A stretch of DNA of 64,000 nt from Achromobacter piechaudii NBRC 102461 (GTDB lineage Bacteria > Pseudomonadota > Gammaproteobacteria > Burkholderiales > Burkholderiaceae_B): NCBI RefSeq assembly GCF_001571245.1, contig NZ_BCTK01000005.1, positions 62,001 through 126,000 of the forward strand, read 5' to 3'. This document shows, piece after piece, positions 35,225-42,301 of the stretch (its first letter is position 1; the number at the start of each line of letters is the position of its first letter). The notes under the pieces are model-generated. The model was not told where the DNA came from and searched no databases. It saw only the letters and a program-made list of their open reading frames with translations. The translations under genes and the position numbers were made by a program.

Positions 35225-35833
35225 ATGAATAGCAATGAAGGCATCAAGGCGGCTGTCTACACGCGCTGGCATCAGTTGTCGGTGCCCCTGGGGTTTGCGC
35301 TGGCCGCCAGCAGCTTCATGCTGATCGTGTTCAATCGCGGGCCGATGATGATGGCGATCGTGCTGGCGGTGCTGGGCTTGCTGGTGCCGCCGTTGATCGC
35401 GTTTCGCGGGTTTCCGACTCGCAATGCGGTTCGCGTCACGGCGGATGGCCTGGAGTTTTCGCGCCGGGGTCCGGTGGCCTTTGCCGATCTGGCCAGCTGG
35501 GGCACGGACGATTACTTGAAGCTGATCCGCCCGGGCTTGCCCACGCTGCTGGTCGCGGCGGTCGACCTGCCCAGCCGCGAGCGTTTGCTGCGCGAGTTCG
35601 AACAGGCGCTGGTCGCCTGGCAACAGCGGCAACCGGCGGGCACCCAGGCGGCGCGCCGTACGCACTTCTATGGTTCGACGGGCGCTCGCCTAGTGGGCCT
35701 CGCCATCGCCGCGTTGGGCGTGGCGGCGGCCGTGATGGCGCTGAACCAGCGTGAGCCTTCGCTGTCCCTGGCGGTGGTGGGTGGGCTGGGTGCGTTGTTC
35801 GGCGTGGTGATGTTGCTGGGCAAGCGAGGCTGA
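35225..35833 (+). CDS. Polytopic membrane protein, probable immunity to the VasX-like effector
   Basis: This 202-residue protein has two transmembrane helices near residues 20-60 and two more near 155-197, with a soluble section of about 90 residues between them. It starts 12 bases after the effector stop. A small inner-membrane protein directly after a pore-forming T6SS effector fits an immunity protein such as TsiV2. No family is recognised by motif. The inference rests on topology and position. Confidence 0.72.
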   Translation: MNSNEGIKAAVYTRWHQLSVPLGFALAASSFMLIVFNRGPMMMAIVLAVLGLLVPPLIAFRGFPTRNAVRVTADGLEFSRRGPVAFADLASWGTDDYLKLIRPGLPTLLVAAVDLPSRERLLREFEQALVAWQQRQPAGTQAARRTHFYGSTGARLVGLAIAALGVAAAVMALNQREPSLSLAVVGGLGALFGVVMLLGKRG

Positions 35834-36127
35834 GGGGCCGGCTGCGAAAGACGCGGCCTGTGGGACGGGCCACCTTCGTCATCCAAAGCGCATCGCGCCC
35901 GCGTGCCGCGTTGCAGCATCCGATTGTCCGGCCCCGCCGCATCGCGGGTGGGGCGCAAGGTTACCAACTGTTCCGTGGCCGCTGCGCCCGCCATCCGTCC
36001 GTGCAAAGCGGTTCGGCCGGGTGGCCCCGACCGTCAGTACAAAATGTTGCTGGTCGCCCCGCATCCCCTTGCTAGCATGGTCGAGGCCGGAATCATCCGG
36101 CTCACCGAGCAATAGTTGGAGGTTGCC

Positions 36128-36775
36128 ATGAACTCAAGAACAATGATCAACCGGATAGCCGTGGTGGCGGCGGCAGGTGCGTTGCTGGCCGGTTGCGCCA
36201 CGCAACAGCAGACCAACACCGCCGTGGGCACCGGCGCGGGGGCGGCGGTGGGCGCCGGCCTGGGCGCGCTGATCGGACACGGCAAGGGGGCGGCGATTGG
36301 CGCCGGCATTGGCGCGGTGGCCGGTGGCCTGGTGGGCTACAACTGGAAGGTCGTCAAAGACGATGTGCAGCAATCCGGCGCGTCCTCGTTGGGGATCGAC
36401 GTGGTGGAAATGCCCGATGGCAGCCTGAAGGTCAACATTCCCAGCGGCGTGTCGTTCGACACGGACAAGACGCAACTCAAGCCGGCGCTGCTGCCCGTGC
36501 TGGACAGCGTGGCGCGTTCGCTCAATCAGCATCCTGAATTGCGCGCCAAAGTGGTCGGCCATACCGACAGCACCGGTGCGCTGGCCCATAACCAGACTTT
36601 GTCGGTCAACCGAGCAAGGAGCGTGACGGACTACCTGGCCAAGCAGGGCGTTGCCGCCACCCGCCTGGCGATCGAAGGGCGCGGACCCAGCGATCCCATC
36701 GGCGACAATGCGACCGCCGAAGGGCGCGCGCTGAACCGGCGCGTGGAAATCTACTTGTACGCCGTCAAGCAATAA
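36128..36775 (+). CDS. OmpA-family lipoprotein with glycine zipper (YiaD-like)
   Basis: This 215-residue protein has a signal peptide and lipobox LLAGC (Cys23), a glycine-zipper segment at about residues 35-75 ([15 protein letters not shown]), and a C-terminal OmpA-like peptidoglycan-binding domain ([38 protein letters not shown]). It links the outer membrane to the wall. ATG 36128 has GGAGG five bases upstream. It lies just outside the T6SS cluster. Because TssL here lacks a peptidoglycan-binding domain it could in theory help anchor the machine, but its family is generally a housekeeping one. Confidence 0.9.
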   Translation: MNSRTMINRIAVVAAAGALLAGCATQQQTNTAVGTGAGAAVGAGLGALIGHGKGAAIGAGIGAVAGGLVGYNWKVVKDDVQQSGASSLGIDVVEMPDGSLKVNIPSGVSFDTDKTQLKPALLPVLDSVARSLNQHPELRAKVVGHTDSTGALAHNQTLSVNRARSVTDYLAKQGVAATRLAIEGRGPSDPIGDNATAEGRALNRRVEIYLYAVKQ

Positions 36776-36785
36776 AGGTCTTTTC

Positions 36786-37112
36786 ATGAGCATGTTCCCC
36801 CCCGCCCGTATCGGCACCGATACCGCCGTGGCCGCGCTGACCGGTTGGCAAGCCGCAGCCATGCGCGACGCCATTGAAAAGCGCTACCGCTTTCCGAACT
36901 TCAACGCGGCTTTCGGGTTCATGGCGCGCGTCGCCATGTTCGCGGAAAAGCTGAATCACCACCCGGAGTGGACCAATGTCTACAACCGGGTGGATGTGAC
37001 GCTGACCACACACGATGCCGGCGGGGTGACCGAGCTGGACGTGCGCATGGCGCAGTTCATGGACGAGGCCGCCGAGCATCTGGGCGCGACCGCGCCGAAG
37101 TCGGACGCTTAG
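36786..37112 (+). CDS. phhB: 4a-hydroxytetrahydrobiopterin dehydratase (PCD/DCoH family)
   Basis: This 108-residue protein is the usual size for pterin-4a-carbinolamine dehydratase (EC 4.2.1.96). The active-site block [20 protein letters not shown] near residues 58-77 is complete. The enzyme regenerates the pterin cofactor used by aromatic amino acid hydroxylases. No such hydroxylase is in the window. It starts ten bases after the OmpA-family gene and ends convergently four bases into the MarR gene, the two stops overlapping. Confidence 0.9.
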   Translation: MSMFPPARIGTDTAVAALTGWQAAAMRDAIEKRYRFPNFNAAFGFMARVAMFAEKLNHHPEWTNVYNRVDVTLTTHDAGGVTELDVRMAQFMDEAAEHLGATAPKSDA

Positions 37113-37570
37113 GCCTCGTCGTCCGTGCCGTCTTCGCGCGCTTGCAGGTGCTCGATCAGGCGATCGAGCATCGCGCCAAGCGCGCGCTGTTCTTCGGCGT
37201 CCAGGCAGCCGAAGATTTCGTCGTTGCGGCGGGCGATCAGGTCCACCACGCGTTGATACTGCGTCATGCCTGCGGCGGTGGGCGTCAGCACCACGCCGCG
37301 CCCGTCCGAGGCGGACAGCGCTTTTTCGACCAGCCCGCGATCCACCAGCGCCTGCGCCGAACGGCTGGCTTGACCCTTGTTCAGATTGGCCGCGCGCGCC
37401 AGATCGTTGACCGACAGCGGCGCATAACGCCCGATGGCGGCCAGGCAGCGCGCTTCGCCCAAGGGGATGCCGCAGTCTTCCAGATAGGCGCGATTCGTAT
37501 CCCGGTCCGTGATCTTGTTGAGCACGTGCAGGCGATACGTCAGGAATCGTTCCAGGGCAGGCGGTTTCAC
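37109..37570 (-). CDS. MarR-family transcriptional regulator
   Basis: This 153-residue protein has a winged helix-turn-helix core: [19 protein letters not shown] (recognition part), [20 protein letters not shown] (wing) and a helical dimerisation end. The start is taken at GTG 37570, which overlaps the stop of the DUF2783 gene as GTGA. It is the last gene of a three-gene operon with an FAD monooxygenase. It probably controls that operon through the inverted repeats at 39433-39476, in the manner of MarR proteins that sense aromatic compounds. Confidence 0.85.
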   Translation of the reverse strand: MKPPALERFLTYRLHVLNKITDRDTNRAYLEDCGIPLGEARCLAAIGRYAPLSVNDLARAANLNKGQASRSAQALVDRGLVEKALSASDGRGVVLTPTAAGMTQYQRVVDLIARRNDEIFGCLDAEEQRALGAMLDRLIEHLQAREDGTDDEA

Positions 37571-37794
37571 GTCGGGCGAGGGGTGGTGGCGGCGGGATAG
37601 TTTGCCACAGCGCCTTCGGACAGGCAGGCGCTTTCGGCCTGGGCCAGCAGCGCCAGCGCGGTGGCCGCGTCGGGCTGGCGGCTCAGTAGCGACAAACCCA
37701 ATATCGACAGAAACAGCGGCGCCTGGGATTCGCCCACGCGCGTCAGCGCCTGAGCCATGCTGGTGTAGACCTGATCGAGATCGTCGTTGTTCAT
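37567..37794 (-). CDS. DUF2783 domain protein
   Basis: This 75-residue acidic protein begins MNNDDLDQVYTSMAQAL, the pattern of DUF2783 proteins that are found beside FAD-dependent monooxygenases. It overlaps the monooxygenase gene by four bases and the MarR gene by four. It has no membrane segment. It may be a small subunit or activity modulator of the monooxygenase; the family has no settled function. Confidence 0.75.
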   Translation of the reverse strand: MNNDDLDQVYTSMAQALTRVGESQAPLFLSILGLSLLSRQPDAATALALLAQAESACLSEGAVANYPAATTPRPT

Positions 37795-39416
37795 GCTTGG
37801 CCTTCCTGGATTGTGGGCTGGGCGATCGAGGGGTAGTAGGGCGCCAGCGCGGCGCGCAGTTGTGCGGTGTCCGGGGCGGACCAGCGGCCCAGCACATAGC
37901 CGTCGGGGCGGATCAGGGTGATGGCGCCATCGGTCCCGCCATGGCGCTGGCGCAACTGGCCGTGCGCGTCATCCCAGCCGTCTGCGCCGATACGCACGAT
38001 CCGCAAGGGTTGCGGGGCGGTCTGCGTGGCGGCGGCCAGGGCTTCGAGTTCACGGGCCTGCGCCGCGCTGGGCGCGAGCGCCAGCACCACGAAACCCCGG
38101 CCAAAATTCTCGCTGAGATATCGGGGCGTCGCGCCTTCCTGCAGGCGCGCATCCGGCGCGGGCTGGCCGGGAGCGGCAGCCCAGCCGGCTTGCGGCGCGC
38201 CATCTTGCAGGTTCAGTGGCGAGGTGTCGTAGGAAATCGGCGCGGATTGGCGGGGGTTGATCAGGGGGCGCACCTGCTCGTCCACCAGCGCCAGCCGCAG
38301 CGCCGCCTCGCGCATCAGGCGGAAGCCGAAATCGGGCGGGGCCATGAATTCGGTGCTCTTGGCGCCATAGGCCAGATTCTGACGGGTGGCGTGGACACGT
38401 TCGACGCTGTAGCTGTCCAGCAGGCTGTCCGGCGCCTGGCCCTGCAATACCCAAGCCAGTTTCCAGGCCAGGTTGCCGGCGTCGTCCAGACCGGAATTCA
38501 GGCCGCGCACGCCGAAGATCGGCACGAGATGACCGGCGTCGCCGGCAAACAGCACTCGCCCGTGGCGGTATTGGGCAAGCGTCAGGCACTTGGCGTTGTA
38601 GACCGAAATCCACAAGGGCTTCCACGGCGCGGTTTCGCCGATCATGTCCAGATGGCTTTGCACGCGGGGCAGCACGTTCTCCGGCTTGACGGCTTCTTCG
38701 GGGTCTTCGTCGTCGCGGATCTGATAGTCCACGCGCCACACGTTGCCGGGTTGGCGATGCATCAGCAAGGTCGAGCCGGGGTTGGATGGCGGGTCGAACC
38801 AGGCCAGCCGCTCGACGGGCCGGCTGGAGGCCTGTTCGATGTCGACGATGACGTAGCGACCTTCGTACTGCATGCCTTCCAGCTTCAGCCCCATGGCTTC
38901 GCGCACGGTGCTGCGGCCGCCGTCGCAGGCGATCAGCCAGTCGGCACGCACGGTCTGGCGCGTGCCTTCGGCGTCGATCTCGACGGTGACGCCATCCGCA
39001 TCGGCGCGCAGGCCGGCCACGCGGGCGGACCATTGCAGCGCGGCCAGATCCGGGTGGCGCTGCATCGCCTGATGCGCGTATTCCTCGATCGAATATTGCT
39101 GGATGTTGACCATCGGCGCATAGCGCTGCAAGGGGTCGTGCGGCATTTCGAAATGCAGCACCTCGCGGTCGCGGAAGTAGCTGCGGCCGCCCGTCCAGGC
39201 CAGCCCGGTCGCCGTCAGGGGTTTGTCCGCGCCCGCCCAGCTCAGGATTTCCTGCGAGCGGCGCGAAATGCAGATGGCCCGGCTGCCGCTGCAATAGTCG
39301 TCGTCGGCCTCGACCGTGAGCGAGGCGATGCCGTATTCGGCCAGCAGGGCGGCCAGCGTCAGGCCGACCGGGCCTCCGCCAGCGATCAAAACGGGTACGT
39401 GCGCGGGGAGCGGCAT
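37791..39416 (-). CDS. FAD-dependent aromatic monooxygenase (PheA/TfdB/MhpA type)
   Basis: This 541-residue flavoprotein has an N-terminal Rossmann motif VLIAGGGPVGLTLAALLAE, the ACDGGRSTVRE (DG) motif near residue 165, and LFAGDAGHLVPIFGVRGLN (GD) near 290. A C-terminal thioredoxin-like domain follows. These are marks of group A flavin hydroxylases such as MhpA (3-(3-hydroxyphenyl)propionate hydroxylase), which add oxygen to phenolic rings using NAD(P)H. The substrate cannot be told from sequence. GGAG lies six bases before ATG 39416. No ring-cleavage gene is next to it. Confidence 0.88.
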   Translation of the reverse strand: MPLPAHVPVLIAGGGPVGLTLAALLAEYGIASLTVEADDDYCSGSRAICISRRSQEILSWAGADKPLTATGLAWTGGRSYFRDREVLHFEMPHDPLQRYAPMVNIQQYSIEEYAHQAMQRHPDLAALQWSARVAGLRADADGVTVEIDAEGTRQTVRADWLIACDGGRSTVREAMGLKLEGMQYEGRYVIVDIEQASSRPVERLAWFDPPSNPGSTLLMHRQPGNVWRVDYQIRDDEDPEEAVKPENVLPRVQSHLDMIGETAPWKPLWISVYNAKCLTLAQYRHGRVLFAGDAGHLVPIFGVRGLNSGLDDAGNLAWKLAWVLQGQAPDSLLDSYSVERVHATRQNLAYGAKSTEFMAPPDFGFRLMREAALRLALVDEQVRPLINPRQSAPISYDTSPLNLQDGAPQAGWAAAPGQPAPDARLQEGATPRYLSENFGRGFVVLALAPSAAQARELEALAAATQTAPQPLRIVRIGADGWDDAHGQLRQRHGGTDGAITLIRPDGYVLGRWSAPDTAQLRAALAPYYPSIAQPTIQEGQA

Positions 39417-39432
39417 GTTGTCTCCAATATTT

Positions 39433-39476
39433 GGTTGTTTGCGCAACTATATTCGTCAAAGGTTGCGCGCGCAACC
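39433..39476. promoter_or_regulatory. Two related inverted repeats, candidate MarR operator
   Basis: GGTTGCGCGCGCAACC at 39461-39476 is a perfect 16-bp palindrome. GTTGTTTGCGCAAC at 39434-39447 is the same sequence with two changes in 14. They lie 17 to 60 bases upstream of the monooxygenase ATG, where the promoter must be, 27 bases apart centre to centre. The arrangement fits a repressor dimer binding two sites. Confidence 0.55.
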
Positions 39477-39490
39477 AGTTTTCGCAGGCG

Positions 39491-39527
39491 TAAAAAAACC
39501 CGCCGGATCAGATCGGGCGGGTTTTTC
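39491..39527 (-). terminator. Intrinsic terminator after the DUF6776 gene
   Basis: AAAAACCCGCC and GGCGGGTTTTT form a strong stem around an 11-base spacer. Reading leftward it ends in seven T, so it terminates the minus-strand gene at 39559. The other direction has five T and could also work. Confidence 0.8.
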
Positions 39528-39543
39528 GGCGGGCGCGGCGCGC

Positions 39544-39573
39544 TTAGTTGCGCACGTCTTAGTTGCGCACGTT
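39544..39573 (-). repeat. 15-bp tandem duplication across a stop codon
   Basis: TTAGTTGCGCACGT is repeated at 39544 and 39559. The second copy holds the stop codon and last residues (NVRN) of the DUF6776 gene, and the first copy lies just beyond the stop and would encode DVRN-stop again. It looks like a slippage event that left the protein unchanged. Confidence 0.75.
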
Positions 39574-40257
39574 ATAGATGCGCATCGCCTGCTGCTTCTG
39601 GTTGGCGTCCATGACGCGCAGCACCACGACGCGGGCGTTGAAGCCGTCGGGCAGCTTCAGTTGGCCCAGCGCGTAATCGTAGCGGTCGACATTCAGCGTG
39701 GGGCCTTCCGGGGTGACGGTGGCGGCGCGGCCGTTGGAATAGCTGCCTTCGATGGCGAACGTCAGCGTGCCCTTGAACGGCGCGCCGGTGCGCTCTTCGC
39801 GCATCACCAAGACCTGGTAGTCCAGTTGGCCGGGAGCGCGCTTGAAGGTGGCCGAGCGGATGCCCAGGTTGCCGCCGCGCGGATCGGGCGGCATGGCGTC
39901 CTGGAACAGGACCAGTTCCTTGTTCAGCGTTTCGATCCGGGCGCGGGCTTCGGCCAGATCGGTCGTCAGCTTTTCGTGGCCGGACTTGTTGGCGTCGCGC
40001 TGTTGGGTGGCTTCTTCCAGCTGGGTCTGCAGACGTTGGCGTTCCAGATTGGAGGCGCTCAGTTCGCTATGCAGGGACTCGGACTGCTCGACCGTCAGGC
40101 GTTGCGGGCCGTAGTTGGTTTGCAGGAAGAGCACGCCGCCCGCACCCAGGGCAATTCCCACCAGAAGCAGGACAAGCCAGCGCGGCAGGCGTCGCGTGCG
40201 TTGACCGGGTTGGTACACGGAGGGCTTGAATACGGCCCGTTGCGATCTTCCAAACAT
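39559..40257 (-). CDS. DUF6776-family membrane-anchored coiled-coil protein
   Basis: This 232-residue protein has one transmembrane helix near residues 28-50 (WLVLLLVGIALGAGGVLF). A coiled coil follows at about 60-115 (Glu/Gln/Leu-rich, with ESLHSELSASNLERQRLQ), then a beta-rich periplasmic domain. This matches DUF6776 proteins of beta-proteobacteria, whose role is unknown. ATG 40257 is chosen because AGGA lies six bases upstream. ATG 40263 would leave no room for a ribosome site. It is followed by a clear terminator and stands alone. Confidence 0.75.
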   Translation of the reverse strand: MFGRSQRAVFKPSVYQPGQRTRRLPRWLVLLLVGIALGAGGVLFLQTNYGPQRLTVEQSESLHSELSASNLERQRLQTQLEEATQQRDANKSGHEKLTTDLAEARARIETLNKELVLFQDAMPPDPRGGNLGIRSATFKRAPGQLDYQVLVMREERTGAPFKGTLTFAIEGSYSNGRAATVTPEGPTLNVDRYDYALGQLKLPDGFNARVVVLRVMDANQKQQAMRIYNVRN

Positions 40258-40406
40258 CCCCATTCCTAGAAAACTTCCTGTGTGTGTGCTCGTTCGCGCG
40301 AGGTGCCCGCGCGTGCCAAAGCGTCAGAGAATACCCCGTTAGCCGGGGCGGTTGGGTGCGCGGACAATCCTGGTTGCGCACCTTGATATTGTGAAATATG
40401 TGAGCG

Positions 40407-41093
40407 TCAGCGCGCCGCGGCGAGAAGCTCCGCGTCCAGATCGGCAAGCCGTTGCGGCGTGCCGACATCGATCCACCGGCCGTTATGACGCGCGCCGCGC
40501 GCCAGATTCAGGCCCATCGCCCGCCGAAGCAGGGGCGCCAAGGGCGCTGCCTTGCCGCGCTGGACATCCGCGAATAACGAGGGATGGTAGACGCCGATGC
40601 CTGCGTAGGTCAAACGCGGTTCGCCGTCGGCATGCAGGACGCCGTCCGCCGCCAGCCGGAAATCGCCCGTGGGGTGTTGAACCGGGTTGTCCACCATCAA
40701 CAAGCTGACGCCGCCCTCGGGCAGGTCGGCCGCCAAGGCGGGCGCTTGCGCGGGATCCCAGTCGCACCAGACGTCGCCGTTCATCAGCAGGAACGGCGCA
40801 TCGCCCAGCAAGGGCAAGGCCTGCGCGATGCCGCCGGCGGTTTCCAGGGCGGTGCCCTCGGCCGAATACTGAATGTCGACGCCGAACGCGCCGCCATCAC
40901 CCAGCGCGCGCTCGATTTCGTGGCCCAGCCAGGCGTGGTTGATGACGATCTGGCGGATGCCAGCCGCAGCCAGGCGCTCAAGATGCCAGACGATCAACGG
41001 CTTGCCGCCCACCGACAGCAGCGGCTTGGGCAGGCGGTCAGTCAGCGGGCGCATGCGTTCGCCACGGCCCGCGGCAAGAATCATGGCCCGCAT
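40407..41093 (-). CDS. murU: N-acetylmuramate alpha-1-phosphate uridylyltransferase
   Basis: This 228-residue nucleotidyltransferase has the signature MILAAGRGERMRPLTD...PKPLL at the start, MNGDVWCDWD near residue 105 and a C-terminal GRWIDVGTPQRLADLD. The start at 41093 overlaps the amgK stop (TGATG). Together with AmgK it turns recycled MurNAc into UDP-MurNAc without the early Mur enzymes, the Pseudomonas-type peptidoglycan recycling route. Tight linkage to amgK makes MurU far more likely than a general sugar nucleotidyltransferase. Confidence 0.9.
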   Translation of the reverse strand: MRAMILAAGRGERMRPLTDRLPKPLLSVGGKPLIVWHLERLAAAGIRQIVINHAWLGHEIERALGDGGAFGVDIQYSAEGTALETAGGIAQALPLLGDAPFLLMNGDVWCDWDPAQAPALAADLPEGGVSLLMVDNPVQHPTGDFRLAADGVLHADGEPRLTYAGIGVYHPSLFADVQRGKAAPLAPLLRRAMGLNLARGARHNGRWIDVGTPQRLADLDAELLAAAR

Positions 41094-42133
41094 CAGAACG
41101 TGTATCCGACGCTGACCTGGCGGTCGTCCAGTTGGTCCAGCAGGCGCAGCAGCGGGGTGAAGACGCCGTAGCGCTGCGCCACCTGGCGGACATAGCCGTT
41201 CACGCGCGGCATGTGCGCCAGGTAGTGCGCCTTGCCGTCGCGGTGATTCAAGCGGGCGAAGACGCCCAGGATGCGCAGGTTGCGTTGCAGCCCCATCCAT
41301 TCGTAGGCGCGATGGAATTCAGCGAAGTCGGCATCGACGGGCAAGCCGGCCGCGCGCGCCATTTCCCAGTAGCGGATGGCCCAGTCCAGCTGCTGCGGCT
41401 CTTCCCAGGTGGTGCGGGCGTCGGTCACCAATGACGCCAGGTCATAGGTGATGGGACCGGCCAGCGCGTCCTGGAAATCGATGACGCCGGGATTCGGGCC
41501 GTACTGCGGCTGGTCGCACACCATCAGGTTGGGCGAATGGAAGTCGCGGTGCACCAGCACCTGCGCCTGCCCGCCGTTGCTGGCCGACAGCAGCGCGAAG
41601 ATCTTTTCCAGCGCGTTGGCGGTCTTGTCGTCCAGCGTCACGCCGTGGTGCTTTTGCACGTACCACTCGGGAAACAGCTTGAGCTCGTCGGCCAGCCGGG
41701 TGGCGTCATAGGTGGCCAGGCCGCTGGTCGATGCCTGCTGCAATTGCACCAACGCAGCCAGCGCCTCGCGGTACAGGGTCTGCAACTCGCTGTCCGGGAT
41801 GCCGGCCTGGATGCGCTGGTAGTAGGTCTGCTCGCCCAGGTCGGACAGCAGCAGCAGGCCCTGGTCCAGGTCCTGTTCCAGCACGCGCGGCACGTTCAGT
41901 CCGGCGTCGGCCAGCAGCTGGCCCACGTGCAGGAAGGGGCGGCAGTCTTCGTGGGCCGGGGGGGCGTCCATGACAATCAGGGTGCGCTCGCCGGCATCCA
42001 GGCGGAAATACCGGCGGAAACTGGCGTCGGCGGAGGCCGGGCGCAGCGTGTCCACGGCCAGGTTCAAGGCGGCAGGCAGGCTATCCAGCCAGTTGCGGAT
42101 CTGCACCAGGCGGGGGTCGTGATCGTTTTTCAA
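41093..42133 (-). CDS. amgK: N-acetylmuramate/N-acetylglucosamine kinase
   Basis: This 346-residue protein of the aminoglycoside-phosphotransferase fold has the Brenner-type catalytic motif VLVHRDFHSPNLM near residue 194 and the metal-binding VIDFQDALAGP near 215. N-terminal DASFRRYFRL is typical of AmgK. It phosphorylates MurNAc at the anomeric position, and the product is the substrate of MurU encoded next. The gene is divergent from lptD, with about 170 bases between the starts. An AmgK-MurU pair beside lptD is a common order in beta- and gamma-proteobacteria. Confidence 0.92.
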   Translation of the reverse strand: MKNDHDPRLVQIRNWLDSLPAALNLAVDTLRPASADASFRRYFRLDAGERTLIVMDAPPAHEDCRPFLHVGQLLADAGLNVPRVLEQDLDQGLLLLSDLGEQTYYQRIQAGIPDSELQTLYREALAALVQLQQASTSGLATYDATRLADELKLFPEWYVQKHHGVTLDDKTANALEKIFALLSASNGGQAQVLVHRDFHSPNLMVCDQPQYGPNPGVIDFQDALAGPITYDLASLVTDARTTWEEPQQLDWAIRYWEMARAAGLPVDADFAEFHRAYEWMGLQRNLRILGVFARLNHRDGKAHYLAHMPRVNGYVRQVAQRYGVFTPLLRLLDQLDDRQVSVGYTF

Positions 42134-42213
42134 GGAAGATCCGTGTCAGAAGGGCAATATTGCTGAAATTTGCGTTCGGCGCACATAAGGCTGGGCGTAT
42201 GGCGCGGCTTCTC

Positions 42214-42219
42214 TATAAT
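42214..42219 (+). promoter_or_regulatory. Consensus -10 element upstream of lptD
   Basis: A perfect TATAAT lies 83 bases before the lptD start. The expected -35 place (CTGGGC) is a poor match, so an activator or another sigma factor for the -35 contact is possible. Confidence 0.4.
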
Positions 42220-42301
42220 ACCGGCTCGTTTCCACCAGCATCGGCCGTTCTTCGCCGCCGATGCCAGGTTTTCCCATCGTCAAAAAGGGCTGTTTTCACT
42301 C

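Noticed and set aside
35834-36127. Additional small gene between the immunity protein and the OmpA-family lipoprotein
   Set aside because: Short frames on both strands lack ribosome sites and recognisable sequence. The region is probably the leader and promoter of the lipoprotein gene.
40334-40348. Terminator after murU (CCCCG...CGGGG)
   Set aside because: The stem is only five pairs and the following sequence is not a T-run, so it is not supported enough to list.
42170-42301. Upstream start for lptD
   Set aside because: The added 44 residues precede a good signal peptide, and the consensus TATAAT falls inside them.
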